The notes beneath the pieces were generated by a model that was not told where the DNA came from, made no database searches, and saw nothing but the letters and a program-made list of their open reading frames with translations. A program made the position numbers and the translations under genes. From positions 248,001 to 312,000 of the forward strand of contig CAVQVN010000003.1 in assembly GCA_963717135.1 (NCBI GenBank): 64,000 nucleotides of DNA. The letters run 5' to 3'. Of the stretch, positions 7,713 through 16,288 are shown piece after piece. Numbering within the stretch: position 1 is the first letter of the stretch; every line of letters starts with the position of its first letter. Origin of the DNA: UBA4744 sp963717135 (lineage in GTDB: Bacteria > Actinomycetota > Acidimicrobiia > Spongiisociales > UBA4744).

Positions 7713-8285
7713 TCAGGCTCGTGTCGCGCCCACCGCCGCCAGCACGAATCGCACCGTCGCCCCGGCCAGTCGGGCAATGTCGGGGACCTCCCCGGTGACT
7801 CCTTCGACCAGGATTTCCCTGATGAAGGCGGCATCGACCTCGGGGTCGAGATCCTGGCGGAAGACCCCTTCCGCGACACCTTCCTCGAGGATCTCAACGA
7901 CGATTGCTTCGGTCCGGCCGCGGTGGGTCCGTAATTCCTCTTGCGCCTGCGGCGACAGGCTTCCCTCCAGGGCGGTCAGAGCATGATGGTGGGCACCCAT
8001 GGTCACCGCATGCCGGATGAGTTGCTCGAGTTTGGCAGCTGCTCCCTCGTGTCCGTCCAACAACCGGCGAACCTGGTCGAAACCCAATCGTTCGTGCTGT
8101 TCAATTACTGCAGTCACGATGCTTTCCACATCGGAATAATGGTTGTAGAGAGTCTGGCGGGCCACGCCGGCGTGGCGGGCCACCCCGGACATGGTGACTC
8201 CTGCCAGGCCGCGCTCCGAAATCAAGGCCATCGCCGCTTCGGCAATCCGCTCCTGCACGGACGGCTTCGAGCTCGTTTCCTCCAT
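7713..8285 (-). CDS. TetR-family transcriptional regulator of the DrrAB-like exporter
   Basis: Repressor-type protein of 190 residues. The N-terminal helix-turn-helix (about 12-55) contains VTMSGVARHAGVARQTLYNHYSD, and the rest is the all-helical ligand-binding and dimer domain. It is the last gene of a three-gene unit, with one base between the permease stop and its ATG. A near-perfect palindrome lies in the promoter of the first gene, so feedback repression of the whole unit is likely. The inducer is probably a substrate of the pump. Confidence 0.88.
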   Translation of the reverse strand: MEETSSKPSVQERIAEAAMALISERGLAGVTMSGVARHAGVARQTLYNHYSDVESIVTAVIEQHERLGFDQVRRLLDGHEGAAAKLEQLIRHAVTMGAHHHALTALEGSLSPQAQEELRTHRGRTEAIVVEILEEGVAEGVFRQDLDPEVDAAFIREILVEGVTGEVPDIARLAGATVRFVLAAVGATRA

Positions 8286-8286
8286 G

Positions 8287-9084
8287 TCAGACCTTCCGGT
8301 AGAGCCGGGTCGTCAAAGGGATGAATACGGCCAGCAGGGCGATGATCCAGATGACGGCATAGAGTGAGTCGGATCCCGCCGGTCGGCCGTCGACCAAGGC
8401 TCGCACTGCGTCGGAGGCCACCGATATTGGCTGGTTGTCGGCAAAAGCCTTGAGCCATTTGGGCATGGTGGCGGTGGGGGTGAACGCACTGCTGGCCATC
8501 ATCAGCGGAAAAAGCCAGAACATGCTCAACATTCCCACCATCTCCGGGTTGCGAAGCTTGGCAGCGATCGCCGCTCCCAGCCACGAGAATGAGTATCCGA
8601 TGCCAACCGTCAGAGCAATGGCGGCAATGGCACCTCCCAACGACGAGAAGCGAAAACCCATCAGATATCCAACTCCGGCGACCAGCAACACTCCGATCAC
8701 ATTGCGGCCGGCGTCGGCCACCGTCCGGCCGGCAATCACTGCTACCTGATTCATCGGTAACGAGCGGAACCGGCTGATTACCCCCTCCGAAAGATCCTGG
8801 GCAAGACCGGTACTGGTCTGCTGGGCACCCTGCAGAGCGGTGATCACGAACACTCCGGGCACCAGGAACTGGATGTAGTCGACACCCGTGCCGGCGCCGA
8901 TCGCGCCACCAAACACGTAATTGAAGAGAAGGAGAAAGAACATCCCCATGATCACCGCAAAGGCGAGCATCTCCGGTTGCCGGGAGGTGCGAACCATGTC
9001 CCGCCAGGTGATGGTGGCAGTGTCCTGAAACGCCCAACGGACTTTGTCGGTGAAGGTTGGAGCCGGGAATCTGAGATCAGTCAT
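8287..9084 (-). CDS. ABC-2 transporter permease, DrrB-like
   Basis: Membrane subunit of 265 residues with about six membrane segments, of the daunorubicin-resistance DrrB/ABC2_membrane type. The region QFLVPGVFVITALQGAQQTSTGLAQDLSEGVISRFRSLPM carries the coupling motif typical of these permeases. It follows the ATPase gene by 14 bases and precedes the TetR gene by one base. The natural substrate cannot be told from sequence; family members export drugs, glycolipids or polyketides. Confidence 0.88.
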   Translation of the reverse strand: MTDLRFPAPTFTDKVRWAFQDTATITWRDMVRTSRQPEMLAFAVIMGMFFLLLFNYVFGGAIGAGTGVDYIQFLVPGVFVITALQGAQQTSTGLAQDLSEGVISRFRSLPMNQVAVIAGRTVADAGRNVIGVLLVAGVGYLMGFRFSSLGGAIAAIALTVGIGYSFSWLGAAIAAKLRNPEMVGMLSMFWLFPLMMASSAFTPTATMPKWLKAFADNQPISVASDAVRALVDGRPAGSDSLYAVIWIIALLAVFIPLTTRLYRKV

Positions 9085-9098
9085 GAGTAAGACTCCAA

Positions 9099-10055
9099 TC
9101 AGGCAGTAGTGCCGTAGGTGTGGGTGAGGAAGACGTCATCGAGTGTCGGCCGCCGGTAGTGGAAGTCGACGACCGGGATTCCGGAATCCTCGATGCGGCG
9201 GAGTAGACCGAGGCTGCTCGCCGATCCCCCTGTGACCGGAATGGTCAATTGCTTGGCAGCCGGGTTGGTGCCGAAGTCATCAACCAGCCCCCCGACCGCC
9301 TCGACGGCTCGCTCTAGATCCTCCTCAGAAGCGAAGTGCACGTCGAGGACATCTCGTTTCAATTCGTCCTTCAATTCTCGGGCAGTCCCGGTCGCAACAG
9401 CCCGCCCTTCATCCATGATGAGGATGTAGTCGGCCAGCCGGTCTGCTTCTTCCAGGTACTGTGTGGTGAGTACGACCGCCGTCCCCGAGTCGGCTAATCC
9501 GCGAATCTCTTCCCAAAGCTCGACCCGGCTCCTGGGATCGAGACCGGTCGTGGGTTCGTCAAGGAACAACGCCAGTGGGTTGGCAATCAGGCTGGCGACC
9601 ACGTCGAGGCGCCGATGCTGTCCCCCGGAATAAGTGCCGACCGGGCGGTCGGCGTAGTCGGTCATACGGAAACGCTCGATGAGTTCCTTCACCCGGATGC
9701 GGCGTTCCGCCTTGGGAATCTTGTACAGCCGGCCGAACAGATCCAGGTTCTCCCGCGCCGTGAGCTTCTCGTCGACCGCGGCGGCTTGGCCGGCCAACCC
9801 GATAACCTGGCGAACCGCCTCCGGTTCTTTGGTCAGGTCGAACCCGGCCACCGAAGCTCTGCCTTTGTCGATAGGTAGCAAGGTGGTGAGCATGTTGATG
9901 GTGGTGGTCTTGCCTGCCCCGTTGGGACCAAGCAGAGCAAAAACGCTGCCTGCCCACGCCTCAAAACTCAGGTCGAGTACTGCTTCGGTTTTGTCGTAGG
10001 CCTTGAATAAGCCCTCAGCAACGATGACCGGCGTGCCCTTGGTGAATGCGGTCAT
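9099..10055 (-). CDS. ABC transporter ATP-binding protein, DrrA-like
   Basis: ATPase subunit of 318 residues for the DrrB-like permease. Walker A is GPNGAGKTT (about 40-48), the signature is YSGGQHRRLDVV, Walker B is LALFLDEPTTGLDP, and the switch Gln sits in LTTQYLEEAD. The C-terminal 90 residues end in RRPTLDDVFLTHT, the DrrA-type tail that contacts the permease. GAAGGAG precedes the ATG. The TetR operator lies between its -35 and -10 boxes. Confidence 0.92.
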   Translation of the reverse strand: MTAFTKGTPVIVAEGLFKAYDKTEAVLDLSFEAWAGSVFALLGPNGAGKTTTINMLTTLLPIDKGRASVAGFDLTKEPEAVRQVIGLAGQAAAVDEKLTARENLDLFGRLYKIPKAERRIRVKELIERFRMTDYADRPVGTYSGGQHRRLDVVASLIANPLALFLDEPTTGLDPRSRVELWEEIRGLADSGTAVVLTTQYLEEADRLADYILIMDEGRAVATGTARELKDELKRDVLDVHFASEEDLERAVEAVGGLVDDFGTNPAAKQLTIPVTGGSASSLGLLRRIEDSGIPVVDFHYRRPTLDDVFLTHTYGTTA

Positions 10056-10083
10056 GAAACTCCTTCAGTGATGTGCACGAAAT

Positions 10084-10107
10084 CCTATAGACACTCTGTC
10101 TAATAGG
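10084..10107 (-). promoter_or_regulatory. TetR operator within the DrrAB promoter
   Basis: A perfect TAGACA-CTC-TGTCTA core (10088-10102) is flanked by CCTAT and ATAGG to make a nearly perfect palindrome. On the minus strand it fills the spacer between TTGCCT and TAGGAT, 17 bases apart, so the bound TetR protein would exclude RNA polymerase. Confidence 0.7.
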
Positions 10108-10129
10108 CAAGACAATGTGACCAACAAGA

Positions 10130-10519
10130 TCAGAACGGACAGACAGCTACCAGACATCTGTCGGTCCCCCGGTGCGATCCGCAAACCCGTTCGGCGCTCG
10201 GGCGCCGACGTGATGATGGCCGGCAAGACGACGTGACGCCGGTCGTTGGTGGTCGCGCTCCGACCTCCCCCGTTGCTGATGGATCTGTGGGCAAGAACGG
10301 GGTGAAACCGCCGTTGGCGGGGATATCGGTCAATCCGGGTCGACTACCGGCCTTAAGCTCCATGTCCATCCCGGCCTGAGATTCTCCGGCAATCAGCCCG
10401 CCCTCGACTGCCGGTCGGACTAGACGAAACCCTAAGGCGTGAGGACCAGCCCACTGCGAATCACCAGGGAGCCGTTCATCCAGCTCTCAATCCAGATCGG
10501 GTTCGGCCAAGCTTCGATC
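10130..10519. other. Gene-free stretch between the exporter promoter and arsM
   Basis: No convincing gene was seen in about 390 bases. On the minus strand a short open run just after arsM reads MNGSLVIRSGLVLTP and then a stop (10432); it resembles the first residues of amidohydrolases but does not continue. Beyond it the frames are broken. It could be the remains of a lost gene or simply spacer. Confidence 0.4.
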
Positions 10520-11245
10520 TCAGGCAGTCGCCCGGATGATGGCGCTGACTGCGTCGGGTGCCACCTGGTGGGTGATCTCCATCTCGACGTCGGTGAATCC
10601 GGCCTCCTCGAGACCGGTCGCAAAGTCATCTTTGAAGAGAGCACCGGCCAGACATCCCGTCCAGGCAGCCAGGTCCGACTGCTCCTCCTCCGTGAACCGC
10701 CGGGTGGTGACGATATCCGTGACCGCAAACCGGCCGCCCGGCTTGAGCACGCGGTGCGCTTCCCGGAATACACCCGGCTTGTCGACCGACAGATTGATCA
10801 CGCAGTTGGAAATGATCACATCGATCGAATGGTCGGGCAACGGGATCGCCTCGATCTCACCCTTCAAGAATTCGACGTTCTCAATACCGGCTTCTGCCTG
10901 ATTGCGTCGGGCCAGATCCAGCATCTCGTCGGTCATGTCCAATCCGTACACCTTGCCGGTTGGCCCCACCCGACGGGCCGAGAGAAAAACATCTAGCCCA
11001 CCACCGGAGCCGAGGTCGAGTACCACCTCGCCGGCCGAGAGGGCGGCGACGGCGGTCGGATTGCCACAACCCAGCGAGGCCAGCCGGGCAGTGTCGGGAA
11101 TCCCGTCGGTCTCGAGAGCTGCATAGAGCTCGGCCCCCAGTCCGTCACTGGCCGCCGGATCCGGCCCACAGCACGACCCGGTATCGCGAACCTGCAGCGC
11201 GGCAGTTGCGTAACGTTTGCGGACCGCTTCCTTGATGTCGGCCAT
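10520..11245 (-). CDS. arsM: Arsenite S-adenosylmethionine methyltransferase
   Basis: Cytoplasmic enzyme of 241 residues that methylates arsenite using SAM, giving volatile or less toxic forms. The SAM motif is VVLDLGSGGGLDVF. All arsenic-ligand cysteines of ArsM can be seen: the CC pair in DTGSCCGPD (25-26), Cys in LGCGNPTA (about 59), Cys in ISNCVINLS (about 146) and Cys in AWTGCLAGAL (about 196). At 241 residues it is a short bacterial form lacking the C-terminal extension. No arsR, acr3 or arsC gene is beside it. A palindrome upstream suggests its own repressor site. Confidence 0.93.
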   Translation of the reverse strand: MADIKEAVRKRYATAALQVRDTGSCCGPDPAASDGLGAELYAALETDGIPDTARLASLGCGNPTAVAALSAGEVVLDLGSGGGLDVFLSARRVGPTGKVYGLDMTDEMLDLARRNQAEAGIENVEFLKGEIEAIPLPDHSIDVIISNCVINLSVDKPGVFREAHRVLKPGGRFAVTDIVTTRRFTEEEQSDLAAWTGCLAGALFKDDFATGLEEAGFTDVEMEITHQVAPDAVSAIIRATA

Positions 11246-11254
11246 GACAACTCC

Positions 11255-11278
11255 TACATATCGATGCTGATCTATGTA
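11255..11278 (-). promoter_or_regulatory. Candidate operator upstream of arsM
   Basis: TACATA and TATGTA are inverted 12 bases apart, with AT-rich partial symmetry inside, directly before the Shine-Dalgarno region (AGGAG) of arsM. AT-rich dyads of this kind are used by ArsR-type repressors. No arsR gene is in the window. Confidence 0.4.
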
Positions 11279-11330
11279 TCGTATCCGAACGACAAGGAGA
11301 GGTCAACCGGTCGGTTCAAAAATATGAAAT

Positions 11331-11359
11331 ATGACAATACCTCACTCAAGTTATACAAT
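11331..11359 (+). promoter_or_regulatory. dnaK promoter with a HAIR half-site
   Basis: ATGACA (11331-11336) and TACAAT (11354-11359) are 17 bases apart. The spacer contains ACTCAAG (11344-11350), exactly one half of the HspR box CTTGAGT-N7-ACTCAAG; the other half is poorly conserved (TATGACA). An hspR gene ends this operon, so autorepression is expected. Confidence 0.6.
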
Positions 11360-11403
11360 GTGATTACGCTAAGTTTCAAGAAGTCTCAGTCAGAGGTGAA
11401 GGA

Positions 11404-13230
11404 ATGGCAAAGGTAGTCGGAATCGATCTAGGTACCACCAACAGCGCTATCGCAGTGATGGAAGGCGGAGAGCCCACCATCATCCCCAACGCGGAAGGCC
11501 AGCGTACCACCCCATCCGTGGTGGCCTTCAAGGACGACGAAGTCCTCGTCGGCGAAGTCGCCAAACGCCAGGCGATCACCAACCCGGACCGAACCATCCG
11601 GTCGGTCAAACGGTACATGGGTACCGACAAGAAGTTCGACATCGACGGGAAGATGTACACCGCCCAGGAGATCTCGGCCCGCATTCTGATGAAGCTCAAG
11701 CGGGATGCGGAGGCTTTTCTAGGCGACAAGGTCAACGAGGCCGTCATCACCGTGCCTGCCTACTTCAACGATGCGCAACGCCAGGCCACCAAGGAAGCCG
11801 GTCAGATAGCTGGCCTCGAAGTGCTCCGCATCATCAACGAGCCGACCGCGTCGTCGCTCGCCTACGGGCTGGACAAGAAGCACGACCACACGGTTCTCGT
11901 CTTCGACCTCGGTGGCGGAACCTTCGATGTCTCGATTCTCGACATTGGCGAAGGCGTGTTCGAGGTCAAGTCAACCAGCGGCAACACCAAACTGGGGGGC
12001 GACGACTGGGACGATGCGATCATGGATTGGCTGGTCGCCGAGTTCAAGAAGGAAAGCGGCGTCGATCTCTCCAAAGACCGGATGGCCTTGCAGCGTCTCA
12101 AGGAGGCCTCCGAGAAGGCCAAAATCGAGTTGTCGTCGGTCGCCGAGACCGAGATCAACCTTCCGTTCATCACCGCCACCGCCGAGGGACCGCTCCACCT
12201 CCAGAAGAAGCTGACCCGTTCGGAGTTCCAGAAGCTCACCGACAGTTTGCTGGAGAAGTGCAAGGCGCCCTTCCATCAAGCCATCAAGGACGCCGGAATC
12301 AAAGTCGCCGATATCGACGACGTGGTGTTGGTGGGCGGCTCGACCCGCATGCCGGCCGTCCAGGAGCTGATTCGCGAACTGTCCGGAGGCAAGGAGCCGC
12401 ACAAGGGCGTGAACCCGGACGAGGTCGTCGCCGCCGGAGCCGCGTTGCAGGCCGGGGTCCTGAAGGGCGACGTCAAGGACATCTTGCTCCTCGACGTGAC
12501 CCCGCTGACCCTCAGCATCGAGACCAAGGGCGGGATCTCGACCAAGATGATCGAACGCAACACCACCATTCCCACCCGGCGCTCGGAGATCTTCACAACG
12601 GCCGAGAACAACCAACCCGAGGTTGAGATCCATGTTCTTCAGGGTGAACGGCAGATGGCCAACGACAACAAGAGTCTCGGGAAATTCCGGCTCACCGGCC
12701 TACCACCGGCGCCCATGGGTCTGCCCCAGATAGAAGTTACGTTCGATATCGATGCCAACGGAATCGTCCACGTCACCGCCAAGGATCTCGGGACCGGAAA
12801 GGAGCAGGCGATGACCATCACCGGTGGCACGGCCCTGGCGGAAGAGGACATCGACGCCATGATCAAAGATGCCGAAGCGCATGCTGAGGAAGACCGCGTC
12901 CGTCGAGAAGCGGCCGAGACTCGCAACCAGGCCGAGCAAGTCGTACATCAGACGGAGAAACTCCTGACCGAGCAAGCCGAGCAACTCAACGACGAGGAGA
13001 AAGCGGCAATCGAGTCGGCGCTGGCCGAGTTGCGAACCGAGACGGAAAACAAGGACGCGACTCCGGAAACACTCCGACCGAAGATGGACGCCGTGCTCCA
13101 TGCTTCGCAAGCTCTGGCACAGCGGCTTTACCAGCAGCAAGCGTCTGGGGGTGCAGCGGCCGGCAACGCCGTCGACGACGACGAAGACGTGGTCGAGGCC
13201 GAGATCATCGACGAGGGCGACGAGGGCTAG
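11404..13230 (+). CDS. dnaK: Chaperone DnaK (Hsp70)
   Basis: Cytoplasmic ATP-driven chaperone of 608 residues, standard actinobacterial length. The nucleotide-binding domain starts IDLGTTNSAIAVMEGG and includes FDLGGGTFDVSILD and VGGSTRMPAVQ. The linker is DILLLDVTPLTLSIET at about 358-373, followed by the substrate-binding beta domain and a helical lid. The acidic tail ends in DDDEDVVEAEIIDEGDEG, the usual co-chaperone contact. AGGTGAAGGA precedes the ATG. It is first in the dnaK-grpE-dnaJ-hspR operon and is probably induced by heat through release of HspR. Confidence 0.98.
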   Translation: MAKVVGIDLGTTNSAIAVMEGGEPTIIPNAEGQRTTPSVVAFKDDEVLVGEVAKRQAITNPDRTIRSVKRYMGTDKKFDIDGKMYTAQEISARILMKLKRDAEAFLGDKVNEAVITVPAYFNDAQRQATKEAGQIAGLEVLRIINEPTASSLAYGLDKKHDHTVLVFDLGGGTFDVSILDIGEGVFEVKSTSGNTKLGGDDWDDAIMDWLVAEFKKESGVDLSKDRMALQRLKEASEKAKIELSSVAETEINLPFITATAEGPLHLQKKLTRSEFQKLTDSLLEKCKAPFHQAIKDAGIKVADIDDVVLVGGSTRMPAVQELIRELSGGKEPHKGVNPDEVVAAGAALQAGVLKGDVKDILLLDVTPLTLSIETKGGISTKMIERNTTIPTRRSEIFTTAENNQPEVEIHVLQGERQMANDNKSLGKFRLTGLPPAPMGLPQIEVTFDIDANGIVHVTAKDLGTGKEQAMTITGGTALAEEDIDAMIKDAEAHAEEDRVRREAAETRNQAEQVVHQTEKLLTEQAEQLNDEEKAAIESALAELRTETENKDATPETLRPKMDAVLHASQALAQRLYQQQASGGAAAGNAVDDDEDVVEAEIIDEGDEG

Positions 13231-13235
13231 CGGCT

Positions 13236-13847
13236 GTGTCACAGGAAACCACTGATGGAATGGAGCAGGTCTCGCCTCGGATAGACGAAGAACCGTTCGT
13301 GGCGGAGATCGTGGTTGATTCCGAGCCGCCGCTCGTCGACCCTCATACACTGGGGTTGGAGCTTCCCGAGGATGGTGAGGCAGCCGTTCAGCTCCTGTTG
13401 ACGGAGCTGGCGGCGGCGCGCGAGGAGGCCGGCCTATATCTGGCGGATCTCCAGCGGGTGGCGGCCGACTTCGACAACTTCCGCAAGCGGATGCTGCGCG
13501 ACCAGGCGGAGAACATCGAGCGAGCCTCCCAACGCGTCGTGGTCGGTCTCATGCCGACCATCGACACGTTGGAGGCCGCCCTCAGCACCGAGGCGGAGAC
13601 CCCTGCTGAGAAGAAACTCCTCGACGGCGTGCGCGGAACCTTGACGCTGTTTCTCGACACCCTTGCGAAGGAGGGCCTGGAACCCATCCCGACCGTGGGG
13701 ACCGAGTTCAATCCCGAGTTGCACGAAGCAGTACTGGCACCGGAACCGGGCGACGGCCGGTTGATCGTCACTCAAGAAATGCGGCGTGGTTATACGCTCA
13801 AGGGCCGATTGCTACGGGCCGCCTTGGTCGCGGTCGATCATGAATAG
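13236..13847 (+). CDS. grpE: Nucleotide exchange factor GrpE
   Basis: Dimeric exchange factor of 203 residues that opens DnaK to release ADP. An acidic, low-complexity N-terminus (1-50) precedes the long coiled-coil helix (LLTELAAAREEAGLYLADLQRVAADFDNFRKR is cut here for length at its start and end positions 51-83), then the beta-wing domain with PTVGTEFNPELHEAV and the C-terminal RRGYTLKGRLLRAALV. It starts at a GTG five bases after the dnaK stop; an in-frame ATG eight codons in is the alternative. Its 3' end overlaps dnaJ by eight bases. Confidence 0.95.
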   Translation: MSQETTDGMEQVSPRIDEEPFVAEIVVDSEPPLVDPHTLGLELPEDGEAAVQLLLTELAAAREEAGLYLADLQRVAADFDNFRKRMLRDQAENIERASQRVVVGLMPTIDTLEAALSTEAETPAEKKLLDGVRGTLTLFLDTLAKEGLEPIPTVGTEFNPELHEAVLAPEPGDGRLIVTQEMRRGYTLKGRLLRAALVAVDHE

Positions 13848-14988
13848 GGACTGGGTCGAAAAGGACTTCTACAAAGTCCTGGGGGTCTCCAAGACCGCGT
13901 CGGCCGACGAGATCAAGAAGGCTTACCGCAAACTCGCCCAGAAATACCATCCGGACGCCAACCCGGGAGACGAAGCCGCTGAAGAGCGGTTCAAGGATAT
14001 CTCTGAGGCGAACGCCACTCTATCCAACAAGGAACAGCGCGAGGAGTACGACCAGGTCCGGCAGATGGTCGACTCGGGAGGCTTCCGCGGATTCGGTGCA
14101 CCCGGCGGAGCGGGCAGAGCGGGTGGCTTCGGCGGAGGCGGCCAACGCATCCGCATCGAAGACCTGGGCGACCTGCTCGGAGGTGCGGGCGGCGGACTCG
14201 GCGATCTATTCGGTTTCGGGGGTCGGAGCCAGAGCGGTCCGCAACGTGGCACCGACCTGGCCACCGAACTCCACCTGGCTTTTGAGGACGCCGTCACCGG
14301 CGTCACGACCTCCGTCGCGGTGCAGGGTGAGACATCGTGTCGTAACTGTCGCGGCACCGGAGCCGAACCGGGCACCACGGTCGAGACGTGTCCGGTTTGC
14401 GGTGGTTCGGGCATGACCGCCCAGAGTCAAGGCTTCTTCTCCATGACTCAACCCTGCCGCAATTGCGCCGGGTCGGGTCGCATCGTGCAGCAGCCGTGCC
14501 GCACGTGCGGCGGTCGTGGGACCGAGATGCGCTCACGCACCTTGAATGTCAAGATCCCGGCCGGCGTTCGCGACGGCGCGACCATCCGGCTCAAGGGCAA
14601 AGGCGCGCCGGGCCGAAACGGCGGACCCGCCGGAGACCTCCTGGTCAAGACCCACGTTGCTCCTCACCCGATATTCAAACGCAAGGGCGACGACCTCATC
14701 GTCAAGCTGCCGGTCACGTTCACCGAAGCGACTCTCGGCGCTCAGATCGACGTCCCCACTCTGGATGGGGCGGTGCGACTCAAGATTCCGGCCGGCACCA
14801 AGAGCGGCAAGACCTTCCGGGTTCGGGGCCGCGGCGTCGTTCGGCCGCGAGGTCGCAAGGGTGACTTGCTTGCCACCATCGAGGTGGTCGTACCGACCAA
14901 ACTGTCTCGAGATGCCAGGAAGGCGCTGCAAGATTTTCACGATCAGTTCGAAACCGATGAGAACCCTCGTGCCCATCTGAAAGTGTGA
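13840..14988 (+). CDS. dnaJ: Chaperone DnaJ (Hsp40, type I)
   Basis: Co-chaperone of 382 residues that delivers substrates and stimulates DnaK. The J-domain (about 7-72) includes the HPD triad in QKYHPDANPG. A Gly/Phe-rich linker follows (about 78-130). The zinc region has all four CxxCxGxG repeats: CRNCRGTG, CPVCGGSG, CRNCAGSG and CRTCGGRG. Two beta-barrel domains and a dimer tail complete the protein. The ATG at 13840 lies inside the end of grpE with an eight-base overlap; the upstream extension of the frame is not used. Confidence 0.97.
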   Translation: MNRDWVEKDFYKVLGVSKTASADEIKKAYRKLAQKYHPDANPGDEAAEERFKDISEANATLSNKEQREEYDQVRQMVDSGGFRGFGAPGGAGRAGGFGGGGQRIRIEDLGDLLGGAGGGLGDLFGFGGRSQSGPQRGTDLATELHLAFEDAVTGVTTSVAVQGETSCRNCRGTGAEPGTTVETCPVCGGSGMTAQSQGFFSMTQPCRNCAGSGRIVQQPCRTCGGRGTEMRSRTLNVKIPAGVRDGATIRLKGKGAPGRNGGPAGDLLVKTHVAPHPIFKRKGDDLIVKLPVTFTEATLGAQIDVPTLDGAVRLKIPAGTKSGKTFRVRGRGVVRPRGRKGDLLATIEVVVPTKLSRDARKALQDFHDQFETDENPRAHLKV

Positions 14989-15413
14989 CAATGCCCCAAC
15001 GCAAGACCGGCCAACCAACCCAGGCAGTTTTTGTGATCTCGGTCGCCGCCGAATTGGCCGGCGTCCACCCTCAGACGCTTAGGATCTATGAGCGCCGGGG
15101 GCTGATCGAGCCCTACCGGACCCCGGGCGGGACCCGCCGCTATTCCCAGGAGGATCTCAATCGGCTCGCCTTGATCCAGGAGTTGACCGAAGAGGGGCTC
15201 AACCTCGAGGGCGTCAAAAAGGTGCTCGAGCTTCGCGAGCGAGTCGTCAAACTGGAGAATGAGCTTTCCGGAGTCAGAGAAGAGTTGTCCGCCGCTGAGG
15301 AACAGGTCGATCGTGAAATCGCCGAAGTACACCGCAGCTACCGCGGGGACATCATCCTGCGTCGCCAACTTCATCCCGATGTCCGACGCCGGATCAAAGA
15401 CTTGTTTGAGTGA
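14985..15413 (+). CDS. hspR: Heat-shock repressor HspR (MerR family)
   Basis: MerR-type repressor of 142 residues. The helix-turn-helix and wing read SVAAELAGVHPQTLRIYERRGLIEPYRTPGGTRRYSQEDLNRL, placed at about 19-65 and matching HspR. A coiled-coil dimer helix covers about 80-115, and the tail is basic. HspR is known to bind HAIR boxes upstream of dnaK and clpB, with DnaK as co-repressor. The GTG start overlaps the dnaJ stop as GTGA; an ATG two codons later is equally possible. It closes the operon it is expected to control. Confidence 0.93.
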   Translation: MTMPQRKTGQPTQAVFVISVAAELAGVHPQTLRIYERRGLIEPYRTPGGTRRYSQEDLNRLALIQELTEEGLNLEGVKKVLELRERVVKLENELSGVREELSAAEEQVDREIAEVHRSYRGDIILRRQLHPDVRRRIKDLFE

Positions 15414-15466
15414 ACGGCTGCGCCCGCTCGCGTTTCAAGTTCAGCCACCAGTTTTCGATCTGCCTG

Positions 15467-15487
15467 CTGATCACTGATTACTGTCTT
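15467..15487. repeat. Short heptamer run before the methyltransferase gene
   Basis: Three consecutive 7-mers, CTGATCA, CTGATTA and CTGTCTT, end five bases before the ATG of the methyltransferase gene. They fit the period-7 arrays seen elsewhere in the window, but three degenerate units are weak evidence. Confidence 0.45.
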
Positions 15488-15491
15488 CTGC

Positions 15492-16283
15492 ATGAGCGAC
15501 CGCCTCGCCGCACAGTATGCGGATGATCGGTTGCTGCAGGCTCGCCAGGACATGCATGAGCGGTTCTCCGAATACCGGGGCGATGTACGGTCGTGGGTGA
15601 CCGATCGTATCCCGTTTGCCGCCGGGTCCAGGCTGCTCGACGTGGGTTGCGGGAACGGGCGCTACTTCCCGCACTATGCAGCCCGGGACGCCCAGGTCGT
15701 CGGGATCGATCTGTTTGGCGGGATGCTCAAGTCGGCCGCTCGAACGGCCTCGGCTGCCCTCGTCGTGGCCGCGGCCGGTTCGCTGCCCTTCGCCGGGGAG
15801 TCGTTCGATGTCGCGTGTCTCAATCATGTGCTCAACTTCGCTCCCGATCGAGTGCGGGCCCTCGGCGAAGCTCATCGGGTGCTTCGGCCGGGCGGGACGG
15901 TGGCCGTGACTCTCAACACTCGGGACCACAGCCGGGAGCTGTACGCCATCTGGAACAAAGCTGTTATGGCCACGGGTCGGGAACCGATCGCTACGGCCGC
16001 GGCCGCCGAATACCGGGCGGAAGACGCCGAGCCGCAGGTCGGCGAGGTATTCGGCAATGTCATCTCGGAACGACTTGACAACGCCTTTCTGTTTACCGAA
16101 CCCGATGATCCGGTGGCCTACCTGGCAACAACCCATTTCGCTCGTGAAGAGGACCCGCCGCTCACCCCGGAAGAGACGGCGTCGGTGGAAGCAATCGTAC
16201 GATCCCACGCCGCCGAAATGATCTCCACCCACGGCGTATGGCGGGTCCCCAAACCCCTGATGGTGATCACTGCCACCAAATAA
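15492..16283 (+). CDS. Class I SAM-dependent methyltransferase
   Basis: Protein of 263 residues with the Rossmann methyltransferase motifs: I, RLLDVGCGNGRY (about 47-58); II, VVGIDLFGGML; III, AAAGSLPFAGESFDVACLNHVLNF; and the post-motif EAHRVLRPGGTVAVTLNT. This is the Methyltransf_11 type; the substrate could be a small molecule, a quinone or a lipid. No Shine-Dalgarno site is seen; the ATG follows a short heptamer run. It converges on rtcB across a 46-bp palindromic element. Function beyond methylation is not assignable. Confidence 0.85.
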   Translation: MSDRLAAQYADDRLLQARQDMHERFSEYRGDVRSWVTDRIPFAAGSRLLDVGCGNGRYFPHYAARDAQVVGIDLFGGMLKSAARTASAALVVAAAGSLPFAGESFDVACLNHVLNFAPDRVRALGEAHRVLRPGGTVAVTLNTRDHSRELYAIWNKAVMATGREPIATAAAAEYRAEDAEPQVGEVFGNVISERLDNAFLFTEPDDPVAYLATTHFAREEDPPLTPEETASVEAIVRSHAAEMISTHGVWRVPKPLMVITATK

Positions 16284-16288
16284 TCGGT

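Noticed and set aside
10420..10470. Short minus-strand run MNGSLVIRSGLVLTP resembling an amidohydrolase N-terminus
   Set aside because: It stops after 15 residues and neither neighbouring frame continues with metal-binding motifs, so it is not called a pseudogene.
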